Below, piece by piece: positions 12,283 to 22,161 of a stretch of 52,299 nt of DNA (within the stretch, counting starts at the first letter, position 1; each line of letters begins with the position of its first letter). Source of the DNA: a virus; the IMG/VR virus record IMGVR_UViG_3300030450_003597, positions 1 to 52,299 of that record. One strand, written 5' to 3'. The position numbers were made by a program, and so were the translations under genes. The notes under the pieces are model-generated. The model had not been told where the DNA came from. It ran no database searches and worked only from the letters and a program-made list of their open reading frames with translations.

Positions 12283-12502
12283 TGCATTTGCTAATTTTGA
12301 AAGAGTATCAGAACATATTGAGTCTTCAAGAGAAAAAGTCTTAATGGTTTATTTATTAAAACATATAGACGGAATTTCTTCTTTTGTCAACGGACATAAA
12401 TCACAACGAGAAGATGTCAGAGGTCGTATCACAGATGCAATAGTATATCTTTGTTTATTATGGGGTATGATTGAAGATACAGAAAACAAGAGAAGAATAT
12501 GA
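12182..12502 (+). CDS. MazG/DUF1599-like all-alpha protein, possible nucleotide hydrolase
   Basis: The segment 'NNAFANFERVSEHI' followed by a Lys-Asp helix pair (LLKHIDGISSF, EDVRGRITDAIVYLCLLWG) resembles the all-alpha NTP pyrophosphatase/DUF1599 proteins of phages, where 'DxFxNF', 'K..D....' and a terminal 'D...Y..L' are typical. Such enzymes adjust nucleotide pools or hydrolyse non-canonical nucleotides. The usual acidic cluster is only partly visible, so activity is uncertain. GGGAGAAAG precedes the ATG; 101 bases overlap the preceding gene's tail. Confidence 0.55.
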   Translation: MTQKKMEILIQKIFKQIQLMREAGQKEYARKQNNAFANFERVSEHIESSREKVLMVYLLKHIDGISSFVNGHKSQREDVRGRITDAIVYLCLLWGMIEDTENKRRI

Positions 12503-12687
12503 TTAAATGCTCAAAATGTAAAGAGTTAATAGGGCCATCAGCGCCTTGTTATAAAGCATCAAGGGGTTTTATGGATAGTGATGGAGTGTTCTATGAAGAT
12601 GAAACTATAGTTTTACACATGGAATGCTATTATCATTATACATTTGACCCTTTTGATGAAATAGAAAAAAATATAAAGAATAGTTAA
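12499..12687 (+). CDS. Small zinc-ribbon protein (62 aa)
   Basis: CSKC (4-7) and a later Cys/His group (Cys17, then HMECYYHY at 40-47) indicate a small zinc-binding fold, in which a His may replace one Cys. It starts in an ATGA overlap with the previous stop. It is the last gene of the plus arm: its stop at 12685-12687 overlaps the stop of the convergent giant gene, leaving no space for a terminator. Confidence 0.6.
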   Translation: MIKCSKCKELIGPSAPCYKASRGFMDSDGVFYEDETIVLHMECYYHYTFDPFDEIEKNIKNS

Positions 12688-15600
12688 TATAAAGACATGC
12701 CAGGAGTAGGAGGAGTATAATCAGATTCTCTTATTCTTTTTGCTTCTCTAGCCATTCCAGTTAATGGAAATCCAACTACTTTCTCAGGGAGCCTTAATGG
12801 GTTATTTAATAATCCAGTTTCAGGATGAGCAACATCCCTTATCATTCTACCAAATGGGAACATAGTCCACATATAATAATCAGATAATTTAGTATAATCA
12901 TCTTCAGCAAATTCTCTTATTACAGAGATAGGAAATCTTGCTATAGGAGGAGTAATCATTTGAAGAGGGGCTACAGCTCTAGGATAAGTACCAAAGAAAG
13001 CTCTATCTCTTTCTTTTTCATCACCAAATAGCCATTCTGATGTATCCTGTAACCAATTCCAAGGGGCAGGGAGTACTTGTTCAAATAATGAGTACATGAA
13101 AACTGAAGATAAAGCAAGAACAAATAAATCAGTAGTCATAGTTCTTTCAAATCTTTTCATAGCTTCAGTTCCTGGAGTATATCCATATAAACGAGCTTGT
13201 TTTCTTATATCATTTCTAAATCTAACAGCATTCCAAGACCATAATTGGAATCTTGACATAATTTTACCTAAACCAGAACGAGCAAATGCTGGTCTAAATG
13301 GAGCATTATATAAGAATTGTGTAGCTTTGACACCTTTTTTAGCTATTTCTATAAGATAAGGATGATTTGGGTCTTGTATAGAACCTCCAAATCTTTCCCA
13401 TGCTTTAATATAATGAGCCATAAAAGAATCTCTTCTTAACATTCTTTCAGGTATAGTCATAAATGCAGCAGCTTTTTTCATAACAGCATCTGTAATACCA
13501 TATTTTTTAGAAAGTGCAGTAAAATCTATATCTTTTACTTTTGCATCACTTTTTGATATTTCTATAAGTTCATTTGCAAAAGCTTTACCTTTACCTTCTC
13601 TAAATTCTTTATGTAATCCAAATTCATGTTGTAAAAATTCAGGCTGTATTCCTAAATCAGCTACAAAATCATTAATAGCTTCTTTGTTTTTCCATTTAGG
13701 ATTAATAGTTTGTAAAAAAGAAATATCTCTTGCTTTTCTTAAAGGCTCATAACCTACTGATTGAAATGTATGCATAGTACCACCAAATACATTATTAATC
13801 ATAGTTTTAGGATGAGTCATTAAAGTAGCTAATTGATATTTACCTTCAGTATTAGCAAGACTTCTTATATTATATGCATCTAATCCACCTATAATAATAT
13901 CTTTATCTTGCTTTTTAGTTATATCAATTTCTTTTATTGGGTCTTTGATTAAACCTAATTTTTCACCAATTTTATTTAGTTTTTTAGCAACAAGATTGTC
14001 AGCAAACCAACTATAAGGAGTGCCTTTTAATTTTAAATTAGGATTATCTAATTCAGCTTGAGATAACATTACTGGATTACCCATAGCTTCACTAGCATAC
14101 TTTTTCCAAAAAGTAACCCAGCCTTTAACCATTTCTCTAGCTTCTTTTTTATCCTTTTGAGATGCAGGTGTAACCCATTTTTTATTCATATGTTCCCTCA
14201 TATTATGAAGAGTATATCTAGATACTAAATTCCCCATTTGTCTAAAATAAGTATTTGTTAAGTTTCTAATATAAACTTCAACAGAGGTAGGGTCAACCAT
14301 CCATCCACCCATATGATTATCTCTTGCAAACATATTACCAAATCTCATATTTACAGAAGGAAGTTTAGTAGTTTCTTGTTTGCTTAATTCTTTCTTTTCA
14401 AGTTTAGTTAAAGTTTCTTTAAATAAATCAGCATCTAATTTATTCCACATTTTATAGTCAGCAAAATCCCAATCTCCAATTCTTGTTTTATATTGAGTAA
14501 TAAGTTTTTGAATTTTAGCTTGCTTTTCTTGTTTAGTAAGCGTTTTATCGCTTAATAACATATCTTTTTCATTCTTTAAAGATTGCTTTAATTTCTTTTT
14601 ACTATGAAAATAATGAGGGAAATAACCTTTTCTATATCCTGTGCTATTTATAACTAAGTCCTCATATTCCCTAGCTTTAGCTTCCTTGTCAGGTCTCCAT
14701 TTTGCTTGTTCAAGTTTGGATAATTTCCAATAATCTTCAGTGTTAATCTTTTTAACTTCACCTTTAACAAATCTAGTATATTCAGTAGGAGGAAGTAAAT
14801 CTATAAACATAGAACGAGTCATATGTCTCATTCCATCAACACCTATACCTAAAAATTCATCAACTTTTTTATCTTTAGATGATAATAATTGCCCTTTTTT
14901 ATAAGCTATATCTAAATCATTAATAAAGGATTTATAGTCTAAAATAGGCTGAGTTTGTTTATCAGGGTCATACCAGCCTGTTCTATATTTAGATAAAGCC
15001 CCAGGTCTACCTCTTATAATACTGTGATAATTCTCCATTAAACCTTCTAATTTATTCATTGTATAATCTATTAATTCGTGACCATTATACTTTTTTCTAA
15101 CCCCATCTAACTCAACAACATAGTTTTTATTTCTAATTTTAAAATAATTGTTATTCTTTTGAGAATCTTTCCAATTTTGTTCATATATCTTTTCACCAGA
15201 ATCATGGAATTGTTTTAACTCACTTTTTCTAACAGCAAGACGCCACATAGCATCGCCATCTTTAGTTTGGTTTAAATATTTAAATGAATCTTGAAAACTT
15301 CTTATCAATTCTTCAGATTTACCATAAGATAAATCATGAGTTCTACTTATCCAATTCTGTAATACTTCTCCATAATAAGTAGGTCTATACATTTTACCTA
15401 TTTTTGCAATACCATCTTTTGTTTGAAAATATCCTTCTGAAGGAAGGAATTTCATATCATTAGATAACATCTCAGCATCTATTTGTTTAGGGAATAAAAG
15501 ATGATGCCTTCTTTTTAATCCAGCTTTTTTCAAATTATCTAAATGTTTTTCCATTTGTTGAAACATATTACCGCTTCTTACAAATTTGAAATAATTATTT

Positions 15601-18600
15601 ATCAACTTATAATCTTTAATATTCATTTGATTTAAAGTTTTAGGAGGAACATCTGAAAAAGGTTCATGCATAGTACTATAAATACCAGATAATAATTGAC
15701 TTATATCTTTTCCTTTAGCATCAGAATAGAATTTTAAATTCTCAAATAGTTCCTTAACAATCTTCTTATTTTCAGGAGTAGCTTCAACATTGCCTTTCTT
15801 AATACCTTGATATGCATCAATATCATTTGTAATATTTGCTGCTAATCTTATATCTCTTTTATTTATAAGCGGGTCAATTTCTTTTTCGAAAGATTCTATA
15901 TCTACCTCTTTATAAGGCTCCATAGATTTAAGATAATATTTATTTTTAGTTTTAAAGAAGTTCATTATATTCTTAGAACTAACAACTTTAGAATCGAATG
16001 CAGCTTTAGTAGTATTTGTTTTAGCTCCTTGTTTATATAAATCAGTTAAAGTTATCTTTTCTAATTTATCTTTATTAGGCATTTTCATATACTTATCAAT
16101 AGATTTCTGCATTTCAGGACTTCTTAAAGAGCCAATATACAGATTATCAAATACATCTCTTGCTGACTCCGAAGGTAAGGATTCCTTGTATTTTAATATT
16201 AAATTATCTAAAGTAGCATTGTCAACTAATTTTGTTCTTCTCTCTAATCCTTTAAGATTAATAGGACTTTTCAAATTTAAAGCTTCATGTAAAGATTTTA
16301 TATCTTTCAATCTATTTACTTCTTGAGTTGACTCAGATGGAACAAATTCCCCTCTATTGCTTCTCATTTTATGTTGATAAGCATTAATACTTTTAAATTC
16401 TTCTACTTTAGCTCTTATTTGAGCCATTAATTCATTAGTTAGACCTTCACCTTTTTCATAACTTTTTTCATAAATATCAACTATTCTATCAAGAGTAGTC
16501 ATATTATGAAAAGCATTAGATAGATAATCTTGAGAATCACTTAATAATTTCCTAAGATAGCCTTCTACTTCTACTTCATTTAGAGGGTCTTTGATATTAT
16601 GTCTTATCTTACTAATACCCAATTCTTTAATTAAAGATTTACCATCCTTAGACCAAGATTTAATATTTTCTTCAATAAATAAATCATTTTTAAGTATGAA
16701 GTCAACTTGTTTACTAGGTTCTTCTACTAATTTTGTTCTACCTAATAATTGTTTATAGAAATCTAATTTCTTAGCATATACTTCATGTTTGTTATATAGT
16801 TTTTTATAAGCATTAAAATCAATTCTTTTAAATAAAGATATATCCATATCTACGTTTCTAAGAGTATTGGCAAATTTCATAGTACTAGTTGTCATTTCAT
16901 TACTATCATAATTGTTTATTCTTTTGCCCATCATTTTTTTCTCAAATGGAGTATAACCTCTATTTAAATCCCAATTTCTACTAAAATAAGCAGCATTAAA
17001 ATTCCTAATATCATTATATCTTTGATGATTTTGAGTTTTTCCTTCAATTCCATAAGTTGGAATCTTTGATAAATTAATCCATTTTTTAGTTTTTTCATTA
17101 TATTTTTGAGGAGTAATTTTAAAATAAGCTTCTCTTAATAATGATTGCATCTTAGGAAATTCTATTAATCCAGTTTCATTTGCTGGGTCAGCTGTGAAAT
17201 TAACTAAAGCTTTACTTAAATCTCTTTGTTCAGCACTAGCTTCTTTAGGTTCTAATATAGTCCTATATTTTACCCCATCTTTAAAGATTCCTTTTTCAAA
17301 TACATCAAACTTATTATTACTATGCTTTAAAGAGCTCCATGCAGCTCTCATATGAGATGTCATCCCGACTACTGGTCCCATTTTACCTCTACTCCTGGCA
17401 TGTTCTTGTCCAACAAACATTCGTACAGCAGGAGAGAATCTAGCTAATGGGTTTTTATTTACTTGGTCTAAGAAATCAGGATTTAAACCCCTATCTTTTA
17501 CATCTTTTCTTGATATAACAATTTTATCTCTATATTGAGTTTTAGCATCTTTTATATTAGTCTTATCTTTGGTATAAAATTCTTCTTTTTGTGCTTTATA
17601 CATATCTTTCCAGCTTTTTTTCATACCTTCGCCAGTACCATCAGCATGCCTTCCTCCAAAATATATAAAAGATTCATCTCCATCAAGGTCAGCTCCACCT
17701 TGAGCCTCCATAGACCTTCCGTGAGATAATACTCCATGGTCTTTAATACCAGTAAATCCAGCAAATCTTTTAACTTGAGCTCCTGAAGGTGAATCCTGAG
17801 GTACTCTTACATTGATTGCTTCAAATATATCATCAAACTCTTGTTTGTATTTCTTAAATTCAGGCATATTTTTAACAGACCACAATTTGCCTAATGTAGT
17901 TTTTTCTAATCTAGGAATATTAGTATACATAGGAGTATCTTTATATAAGTCTCCAAGATAGAATATATCATCTTTTTTGTTTAACTCAGGAAACTTTTCC
18001 TGTAAAGATTTATCATAAGGTCTCATCCTGGCTACAATAGCATTTTTCATCTTAGGTCTTAAAACTCTTTCAGCTACAAATCTATCAATAGAAGTATGCA
18101 CATAATCTTTAGTATATTTATCAAAAAACATTGGATAAGCATCTTCCATTTTAGATAAATGCTTAATAATATTATCAGCTGTAGAGTAAAAATCAACTAA
18201 ATTCCTACTTTGTTCTTCAGCTTGAGTTCCAGAGTTTTCGCCTTCATTTCTAGACATTTCTAGAGATTCTTTATTTGTTTTAAGTATCTTTAAAAGCATT
18301 TCTTGAGCTAATTTTTCCGAACCAGGACTTTTCAATACTTTCTCTACAGATTTAATACCAACATCATCAAAGTTTTCTATAATGTCTTTTAATATTTTAT
18401 CAGAAGGTTTTTCTAAATAAGAATCAACTAACTTATTATATTCAGTCTTCCCATCAAACGACCTTTGTGCTATTTCATTATAAAGATTATCGATAGTCTC
18501 TTGGCTAACCTTAGAGTACATATCAGGATGAAGGTTAGTAAGCATTTGTTTTACAAATGTAATGCCTATAGGTTTACCAGCTTCATTTTTACCAAGCATT

Positions 18601-21600
18601 TTATGGTCATTGATAACAGAATGAGAATATCTTAAATCTCCTGGGTTTATTTCAATAATTTCTTTAGCTCCTCCAATAAGCTCTAAAGGTTTACCTTTAA
18701 TATAATTATAATCACCTGGAATCCTGTCTCCTGTTTGTTTAATAGCACTTTCCATCATAAGAAAATTAACGCCTTCTCCATTATTAGCTTTTTCCATAGC
18801 TTTAGTTAAGTCAGGACCAGCTTTATGAATCATATATTTACCAAGTATAGTTCCTTTAGGATTCTTTGATATAATAAAAGACTTATTAGAACCTGTATAT
18901 GGAACTCCTGCATCAAGATTAATAGCATCTACAACTGCATCTGTTGCTATAATAGCTCCATCAACATGCTGAGGTAGTTTTACATTTAAAGCTTTTAATA
19001 TATTATCTATCTTTACGGGGTCAGCAATAAGAGAACCTTTATAGTTACCATCTCTTTTACCTAAAGCTATTTCATTAGCATGATTCTCTCTAGATGCTAG
19101 ATTTTTTATAGCTTCATTTTCAGGTAAAAAATGAGCTTTTTCATGTCTAATTACAAAATCTTCCCAAGATTTATAACTTTTGAAAATATTTTCAGGAAGA
19201 GGATTTACTCCTTTTACTTTAGGTTTTATCCACACTTTATTATCATAATCTTCTCTAAGTTTATCTTTATCAATTTTAATTGCTCTATTTTTCTTATCTG
19301 TTTGCGCAGAAACAAATCTGTCTGAAACAGTTGATTTTATATTCTTAGAATAAACTATCTTTAAATCAGGTAATTTAATTTTAGATAATTTTAAATCTGC
19401 ACCTGTATATTTAGGATTATTAATAAATTCTTTATCTCCTTTAATACCATTAGTCATCCATATTTGAGCTCTTTTATTATCTGCAACAGCATTTTGTATA
19501 AATCCAGGATTATTTATCATTTTATTTATAGGCATACCATTTAATTGCTCTTGATATGCTATAATAGATTTCATCATATTATCATGCTCTAATCGATTCA
19601 TACCATATAAATCTTTAGCAGTCTTATAAATAGAAGGAGGTAAATTTACTTTCTTTGTTTTCTTATAATTTGGATGATACTTAACAAATATTATTCTATC
19701 TTTATCGCCTACTCCACCATATGGATGATAACCTTTTTTACCCATCTTTTTTATAGTATTTGATATAAAGTCCTTTTTAATTGCTTTTTGCTCTAATGAA
19801 GTACCCTCTCTTCTTGTAGCATATTCAAATTTAGATAAGTCATAATCCACGCCTTTATAAGTAAGCGCATCTAATATAGCATATTCAAATTCTTTTGGAG
19901 GCTCTATTACTAATTTTGATTTACCTCCCATTGTATATGGATTTTCTTTATCTGTTAGCTCAACCTTTTTACCATCTGTATTTATAAAACGAACAGCCTC
20001 TCCTTGATTTTGTACAGCAATCCACTGTCTCATTTTACCTTTTAAGTCAGTTGGTAGTTGCATATTAAACTCTTGTTCTATAGCTTCTACCCATTCTGGA
20101 GACCTATTTTTAGTTGAACCTCTTTCTATGTATTCAGGGGCTAATTTACCAGCAGATTTTGATATTTTAACTATCATATCATCTCTTTCAACAGAGCTTT
20201 TAATAGTCTTTTTTAATTCAGGTCTTAAGTAGGTTTGCATAAAATAAGACATTTTATTATCAATAGGGCTAGTATAGAATTCACCTGCATCTCTAACATC
20301 ATTTGTCTCAATATCAAGAATATCCTGTTTTTTATCTATTTCTGCATCAATTTCAGCTTTAAAGCCCATTTTATCCCATTTTTGGAACAAAGACTCTATA
20401 GCCTGCTTCTCACCTATGTCAATAGCTTTCTTTCCAAAAAAGGCTACTCTAGGGCTTAATTCAGGAGTTTTAGCTGTTGTAATGAATTTTTTACTACCTT
20501 TATCATACTTAAGCCATTGCTTAGTTTTATCATAAACATACACCTCTTTACCTGCATCAATACCCATTTGAATTGCATATTTAGATAATCCTTTAGTAGC
20601 AGTCATTTTATCATTTACTTTGTCTACTGATATAATTTGGTCTGAGAATTTAACATTAACGAAATCTCTTCTCATTCCTTCTTTAGCATATTCAGATAAT
20701 CTTCCTATCCTAACCTTTTCTCCAGCTTTATTTAAATTTTCTATAGCAGTATCAATACCTTTATTAGCTTCAACTAGATACTTTCTTTCTATAGTAATTG
20801 ATTCATTAGGCTTACCATAAGTCTTTACTTGGTCAGGGAATTTTGTCTCTACAGAAGATATATCTCTTTTTCTAGCACTCTCTAATACTTGTGCTTGAGT
20901 TCCAGTTTCTCCAGTAGTCATAACATAGTATCTAGTAGGGTCTGGTTTAGAAGCTTCTTTGATAGATTCTCTAATTATTTGTTTTTGTTGTTTTTGAACT
21001 TCTTTTTCTATTTTATCAGCAACTTTAAATACTTCAGAGCGAACATCTTTTCCAGATTTTTGAAGCTCTTCCATCTTAGGAGCCATGCCTTCTACTTCAG
21101 CTCTCCTATAGAGTTCATAGGTAGCTGCTTCTATTTCCTCTGGAGTACCTCCAGCCATACCTGGTCCAGAAGTAATTTTTAAAACCTCTTTTTGAACTTC
21201 AGGTTCTACTTTTTCCCAACCTTCATATAGTTCTCTTGGGTCATAAGTTTTTCTATGAATAGGATTATCACTTTTTTCAGCTTTCTCTCTAACCTTTTGA
21301 GCAATAGGCATAGCCTTAGCTACAGTCCAAGGTTTTTCAGAACCACCAAAGTATGCACCCATAAGATATTCATATACTTGTTCAGGAGTTGAAGCTCCTC
21401 TTGCAGTTGCAGGTAATCCCATAAATAAAGAACCTGCTAAACCTCTTGCAAACTTCTCTGCCTTAGGGTCTTGCATGTTTATTTGATTTCCAATACCTCT
21501 AAATACACCACCAGCTATAGCTCCATGAAAGAAACTATCAAGCATAACATCTACACCACCTTGCCAAGCAGATATAGCACTTGCAGTACCTAGGTTGAAA

Positions 21601-22148
21601 GCACCTTCAGCTATATGTTTTGCTTTTCCTGTAGATAGGAATTTAGCTGCATCTTGAAATGCTTGACTCTTAGCCCCTATTCCAGCTTTTAATCCAGCAT
21701 TAGCTACTTTAGCGGCTCTAGGAGTAATATATTTCTCAGCTACATATAAAGGAATACCTTTTTTACCTTGAAGGAATTTAGCGCTATCTAATAAGGTTCT
21801 ACTTTTAGTAGTCATACCAAGGAATTTAAGAGGACCAGCTAATATACCAGGAGCAAATCCAGCTAAGTGACCTACACTTTTAGCTACTGCTTCCCAAGCA
21901 TTATCTGGAGTATCTTTAGATACATTTAAAGTAGTAAAGCCTTCTAGGAATCCTGCTCCAGCATATTTAATAGCATCAATAATAGAAAAATCCCCTTCAT
22001 AAAAGGGGACATTATGATATTGAGCATGTTGCCTTACAGATTCTAATCCTTGAGGACTAAAATTAGAAGGATTCTTTTCATATGATTTTATGAAATCTCT
22101 AGTCTGAGATTTGGTATAGGAAGGACTCCATTGAGAAGTTTCTGCCAT
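12684..22148 (-). CDS. Giant virion polyprotein with two-barrel RNA polymerase core (3154 aa)
   Basis: Residues 1448-1491 carry RVP ... GGADLDGD, matching the catalytic barrel of cellular beta-prime and YonO/crAss-type single-chain RNA polymerases ('RxP ... DxDGD'); Asp1487, Asp1489 and Asp1491 would bind the catalytic metal. Upstream, DGAI at 1063, K1104, K1109 and SAIKQTG (Lys1137) fit the Lys-bearing second barrel. After the catalytic loop, GKMGPVVGM (about 1588-1596) resembles the Gly-rich segment following it in crAss-like enzymes. An HEKAH zinc motif lies at 1002-1006. The N terminus (about 50-230) and C terminus (about 2850-3154) have hydrophobic segments suited to membrane passage. 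The neighbouring upstream genes encode internal virion proteins, so it is probably packaged and injected. TAGGAG precedes the start. Confidence 0.78.
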   Translation of the reverse strand: MAETSQWSPSYTKSQTRDFIKSYEKNPSNFSPQGLESVRQHAQYHNVPFYEGDFSIIDAIKYAGAGFLEGFTTLNVSKDTPDNAWEAVAKSVGHLAGFAPGILAGPLKFLGMTTKSRTLLDSAKFLQGKKGIPLYVAEKYITPRAAKVANAGLKAGIGAKSQAFQDAAKFLSTGKAKHIAEGAFNLGTASAISAWQGGVDVMLDSFFHGAIAGGVFRGIGNQINMQDPKAEKFARGLAGSLFMGLPATARGASTPEQVYEYLMGAYFGGSEKPWTVAKAMPIAQKVREKAEKSDNPIHRKTYDPRELYEGWEKVEPEVQKEVLKITSGPGMAGGTPEEIEAATYELYRRAEVEGMAPKMEELQKSGKDVRSEVFKVADKIEKEVQKQQKQIIRESIKEASKPDPTRYYVMTTGETGTQAQVLESARKRDISSVETKFPDQVKTYGKPNESITIERKYLVEANKGIDTAIENLNKAGEKVRIGRLSEYAKEGMRRDFVNVKFSDQIISVDKVNDKMTATKGLSKYAIQMGIDAGKEVYVYDKTKQWLKYDKGSKKFITTAKTPELSPRVAFFGKKAIDIGEKQAIESLFQKWDKMGFKAEIDAEIDKKQDILDIETNDVRDAGEFYTSPIDNKMSYFMQTYLRPELKKTIKSSVERDDMIVKISKSAGKLAPEYIERGSTKNRSPEWVEAIEQEFNMQLPTDLKGKMRQWIAVQNQGEAVRFINTDGKKVELTDKENPYTMGGKSKLVIEPPKEFEYAILDALTYKGVDYDLSKFEYATRREGTSLEQKAIKKDFISNTIKKMGKKGYHPYGGVGDKDRIIFVKYHPNYKKTKKVNLPPSIYKTAKDLYGMNRLEHDNMMKSIIAYQEQLNGMPINKMINNPGFIQNAVADNKRAQIWMTNGIKGDKEFINNPKYTGADLKLSKIKLPDLKIVYSKNIKSTVSDRFVSAQTDKKNRAIKIDKDKLREDYDNKVWIKPKVKGVNPLPENIFKSYKSWEDFVIRHEKAHFLPENEAIKNLASRENHANEIALGKRDGNYKGSLIADPVKIDNILKALNVKLPQHVDGAIIATDAVVDAINLDAGVPYTGSNKSFIISKNPKGTILGKYMIHKAGPDLTKAMEKANNGEGVNFLMMESAIKQTGDRIPGDYNYIKGKPLELIGGAKEIIEINPGDLRYSHSVINDHKMLGKNEAGKPIGITFVKQMLTNLHPDMYSKVSQETIDNLYNEIAQRSFDGKTEYNKLVDSYLEKPSDKILKDIIENFDDVGIKSVEKVLKSPGSEKLAQEMLLKILKTNKESLEMSRNEGENSGTQAEEQSRNLVDFYSTADNIIKHLSKMEDAYPMFFDKYTKDYVHTSIDRFVAERVLRPKMKNAIVARMRPYDKSLQEKFPELNKKDDIFYLGDLYKDTPMYTNIPRLEKTTLGKLWSVKNMPEFKKYKQEFDDIFEAINVRVPQDSPSGAQVKRFAGFTGIKDHGVLSHGRSMEAQGGADLDGDESFIYFGGRHADGTGEGMKKSWKDMYKAQKEEFYTKDKTNIKDAKTQYRDKIVISRKDVKDRGLNPDFLDQVNKNPLARFSPAVRMFVGQEHARSRGKMGPVVGMTSHMRAAWSSLKHSNNKFDVFEKGIFKDGVKYRTILEPKEASAEQRDLSKALVNFTADPANETGLIEFPKMQSLLREAYFKITPQKYNEKTKKWINLSKIPTYGIEGKTQNHQRYNDIRNFNAAYFSRNWDLNRGYTPFEKKMMGKRINNYDSNEMTTSTMKFANTLRNVDMDISLFKRIDFNAYKKLYNKHEVYAKKLDFYKQLLGRTKLVEEPSKQVDFILKNDLFIEENIKSWSKDGKSLIKELGISKIRHNIKDPLNEVEVEGYLRKLLSDSQDYLSNAFHNMTTLDRIVDIYEKSYEKGEGLTNELMAQIRAKVEEFKSINAYQHKMRSNRGEFVPSESTQEVNRLKDIKSLHEALNLKSPINLKGLERRTKLVDNATLDNLILKYKESLPSESARDVFDNLYIGSLRSPEMQKSIDKYMKMPNKDKLEKITLTDLYKQGAKTNTTKAAFDSKVVSSKNIMNFFKTKNKYYLKSMEPYKEVDIESFEKEIDPLINKRDIRLAANITNDIDAYQGIKKGNVEATPENKKIVKELFENLKFYSDAKGKDISQLLSGIYSTMHEPFSDVPPKTLNQMNIKDYKLINNYFKFVRSGNMFQQMEKHLDNLKKAGLKRRHHLLFPKQIDAEMLSNDMKFLPSEGYFQTKDGIAKIGKMYRPTYYGEVLQNWISRTHDLSYGKSEELIRSFQDSFKYLNQTKDGDAMWRLAVRKSELKQFHDSGEKIYEQNWKDSQKNNNYFKIRNKNYVVELDGVRKKYNGHELIDYTMNKLEGLMENYHSIIRGRPGALSKYRTGWYDPDKQTQPILDYKSFINDLDIAYKKGQLLSSKDKKVDEFLGIGVDGMRHMTRSMFIDLLPPTEYTRFVKGEVKKINTEDYWKLSKLEQAKWRPDKEAKAREYEDLVINSTGYRKGYFPHYFHSKKKLKQSLKNEKDMLLSDKTLTKQEKQAKIQKLITQYKTRIGDWDFADYKMWNKLDADLFKETLTKLEKKELSKQETTKLPSVNMRFGNMFARDNHMGGWMVDPTSVEVYIRNLTNTYFRQMGNLVSRYTLHNMREHMNKKWVTPASQKDKKEAREMVKGWVTFWKKYASEAMGNPVMLSQAELDNPNLKLKGTPYSWFADNLVAKKLNKIGEKLGLIKDPIKEIDITKKQDKDIIIGGLDAYNIRSLANTEGKYQLATLMTHPKTMINNVFGGTMHTFQSVGYEPLRKARDISFLQTINPKWKNKEAINDFVADLGIQPEFLQHEFGLHKEFREGKGKAFANELIEISKSDAKVKDIDFTALSKKYGITDAVMKKAAAFMTIPERMLRRDSFMAHYIKAWERFGGSIQDPNHPYLIEIAKKGVKATQFLYNAPFRPAFARSGLGKIMSRFQLWSWNAVRFRNDIRKQARLYGYTPGTEAMKRFERTMTTDLFVLALSSVFMYSLFEQVLPAPWNWLQDTSEWLFGDEKERDRAFFGTYPRAVAPLQMITPPIARFPISVIREFAEDDYTKLSDYYMWTMFPFGRMIRDVAHPETGLLNNPLRLPEKVVGFPLTGMAREAKRIRESDYTPPTPGMSLY

Positions 22149-22161
22149 TAAGAACTCCTAT

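Noticed and set aside
30-12700. Stop-codon reassignment, as in some crAss-like phages
   Set aside because: TAA, TAG and TGA all end sensible genes followed by proper new starts, and no long ORF is interrupted by in-frame stops.
17676-17690. DLDGD in the giant protein as an EF-hand-like calcium loop
   Set aside because: The surrounding RVP segment, the GGA before the triad and the upstream Lys barrel fit an RNA polymerase better, and no following EF-hand helix pattern is seen.
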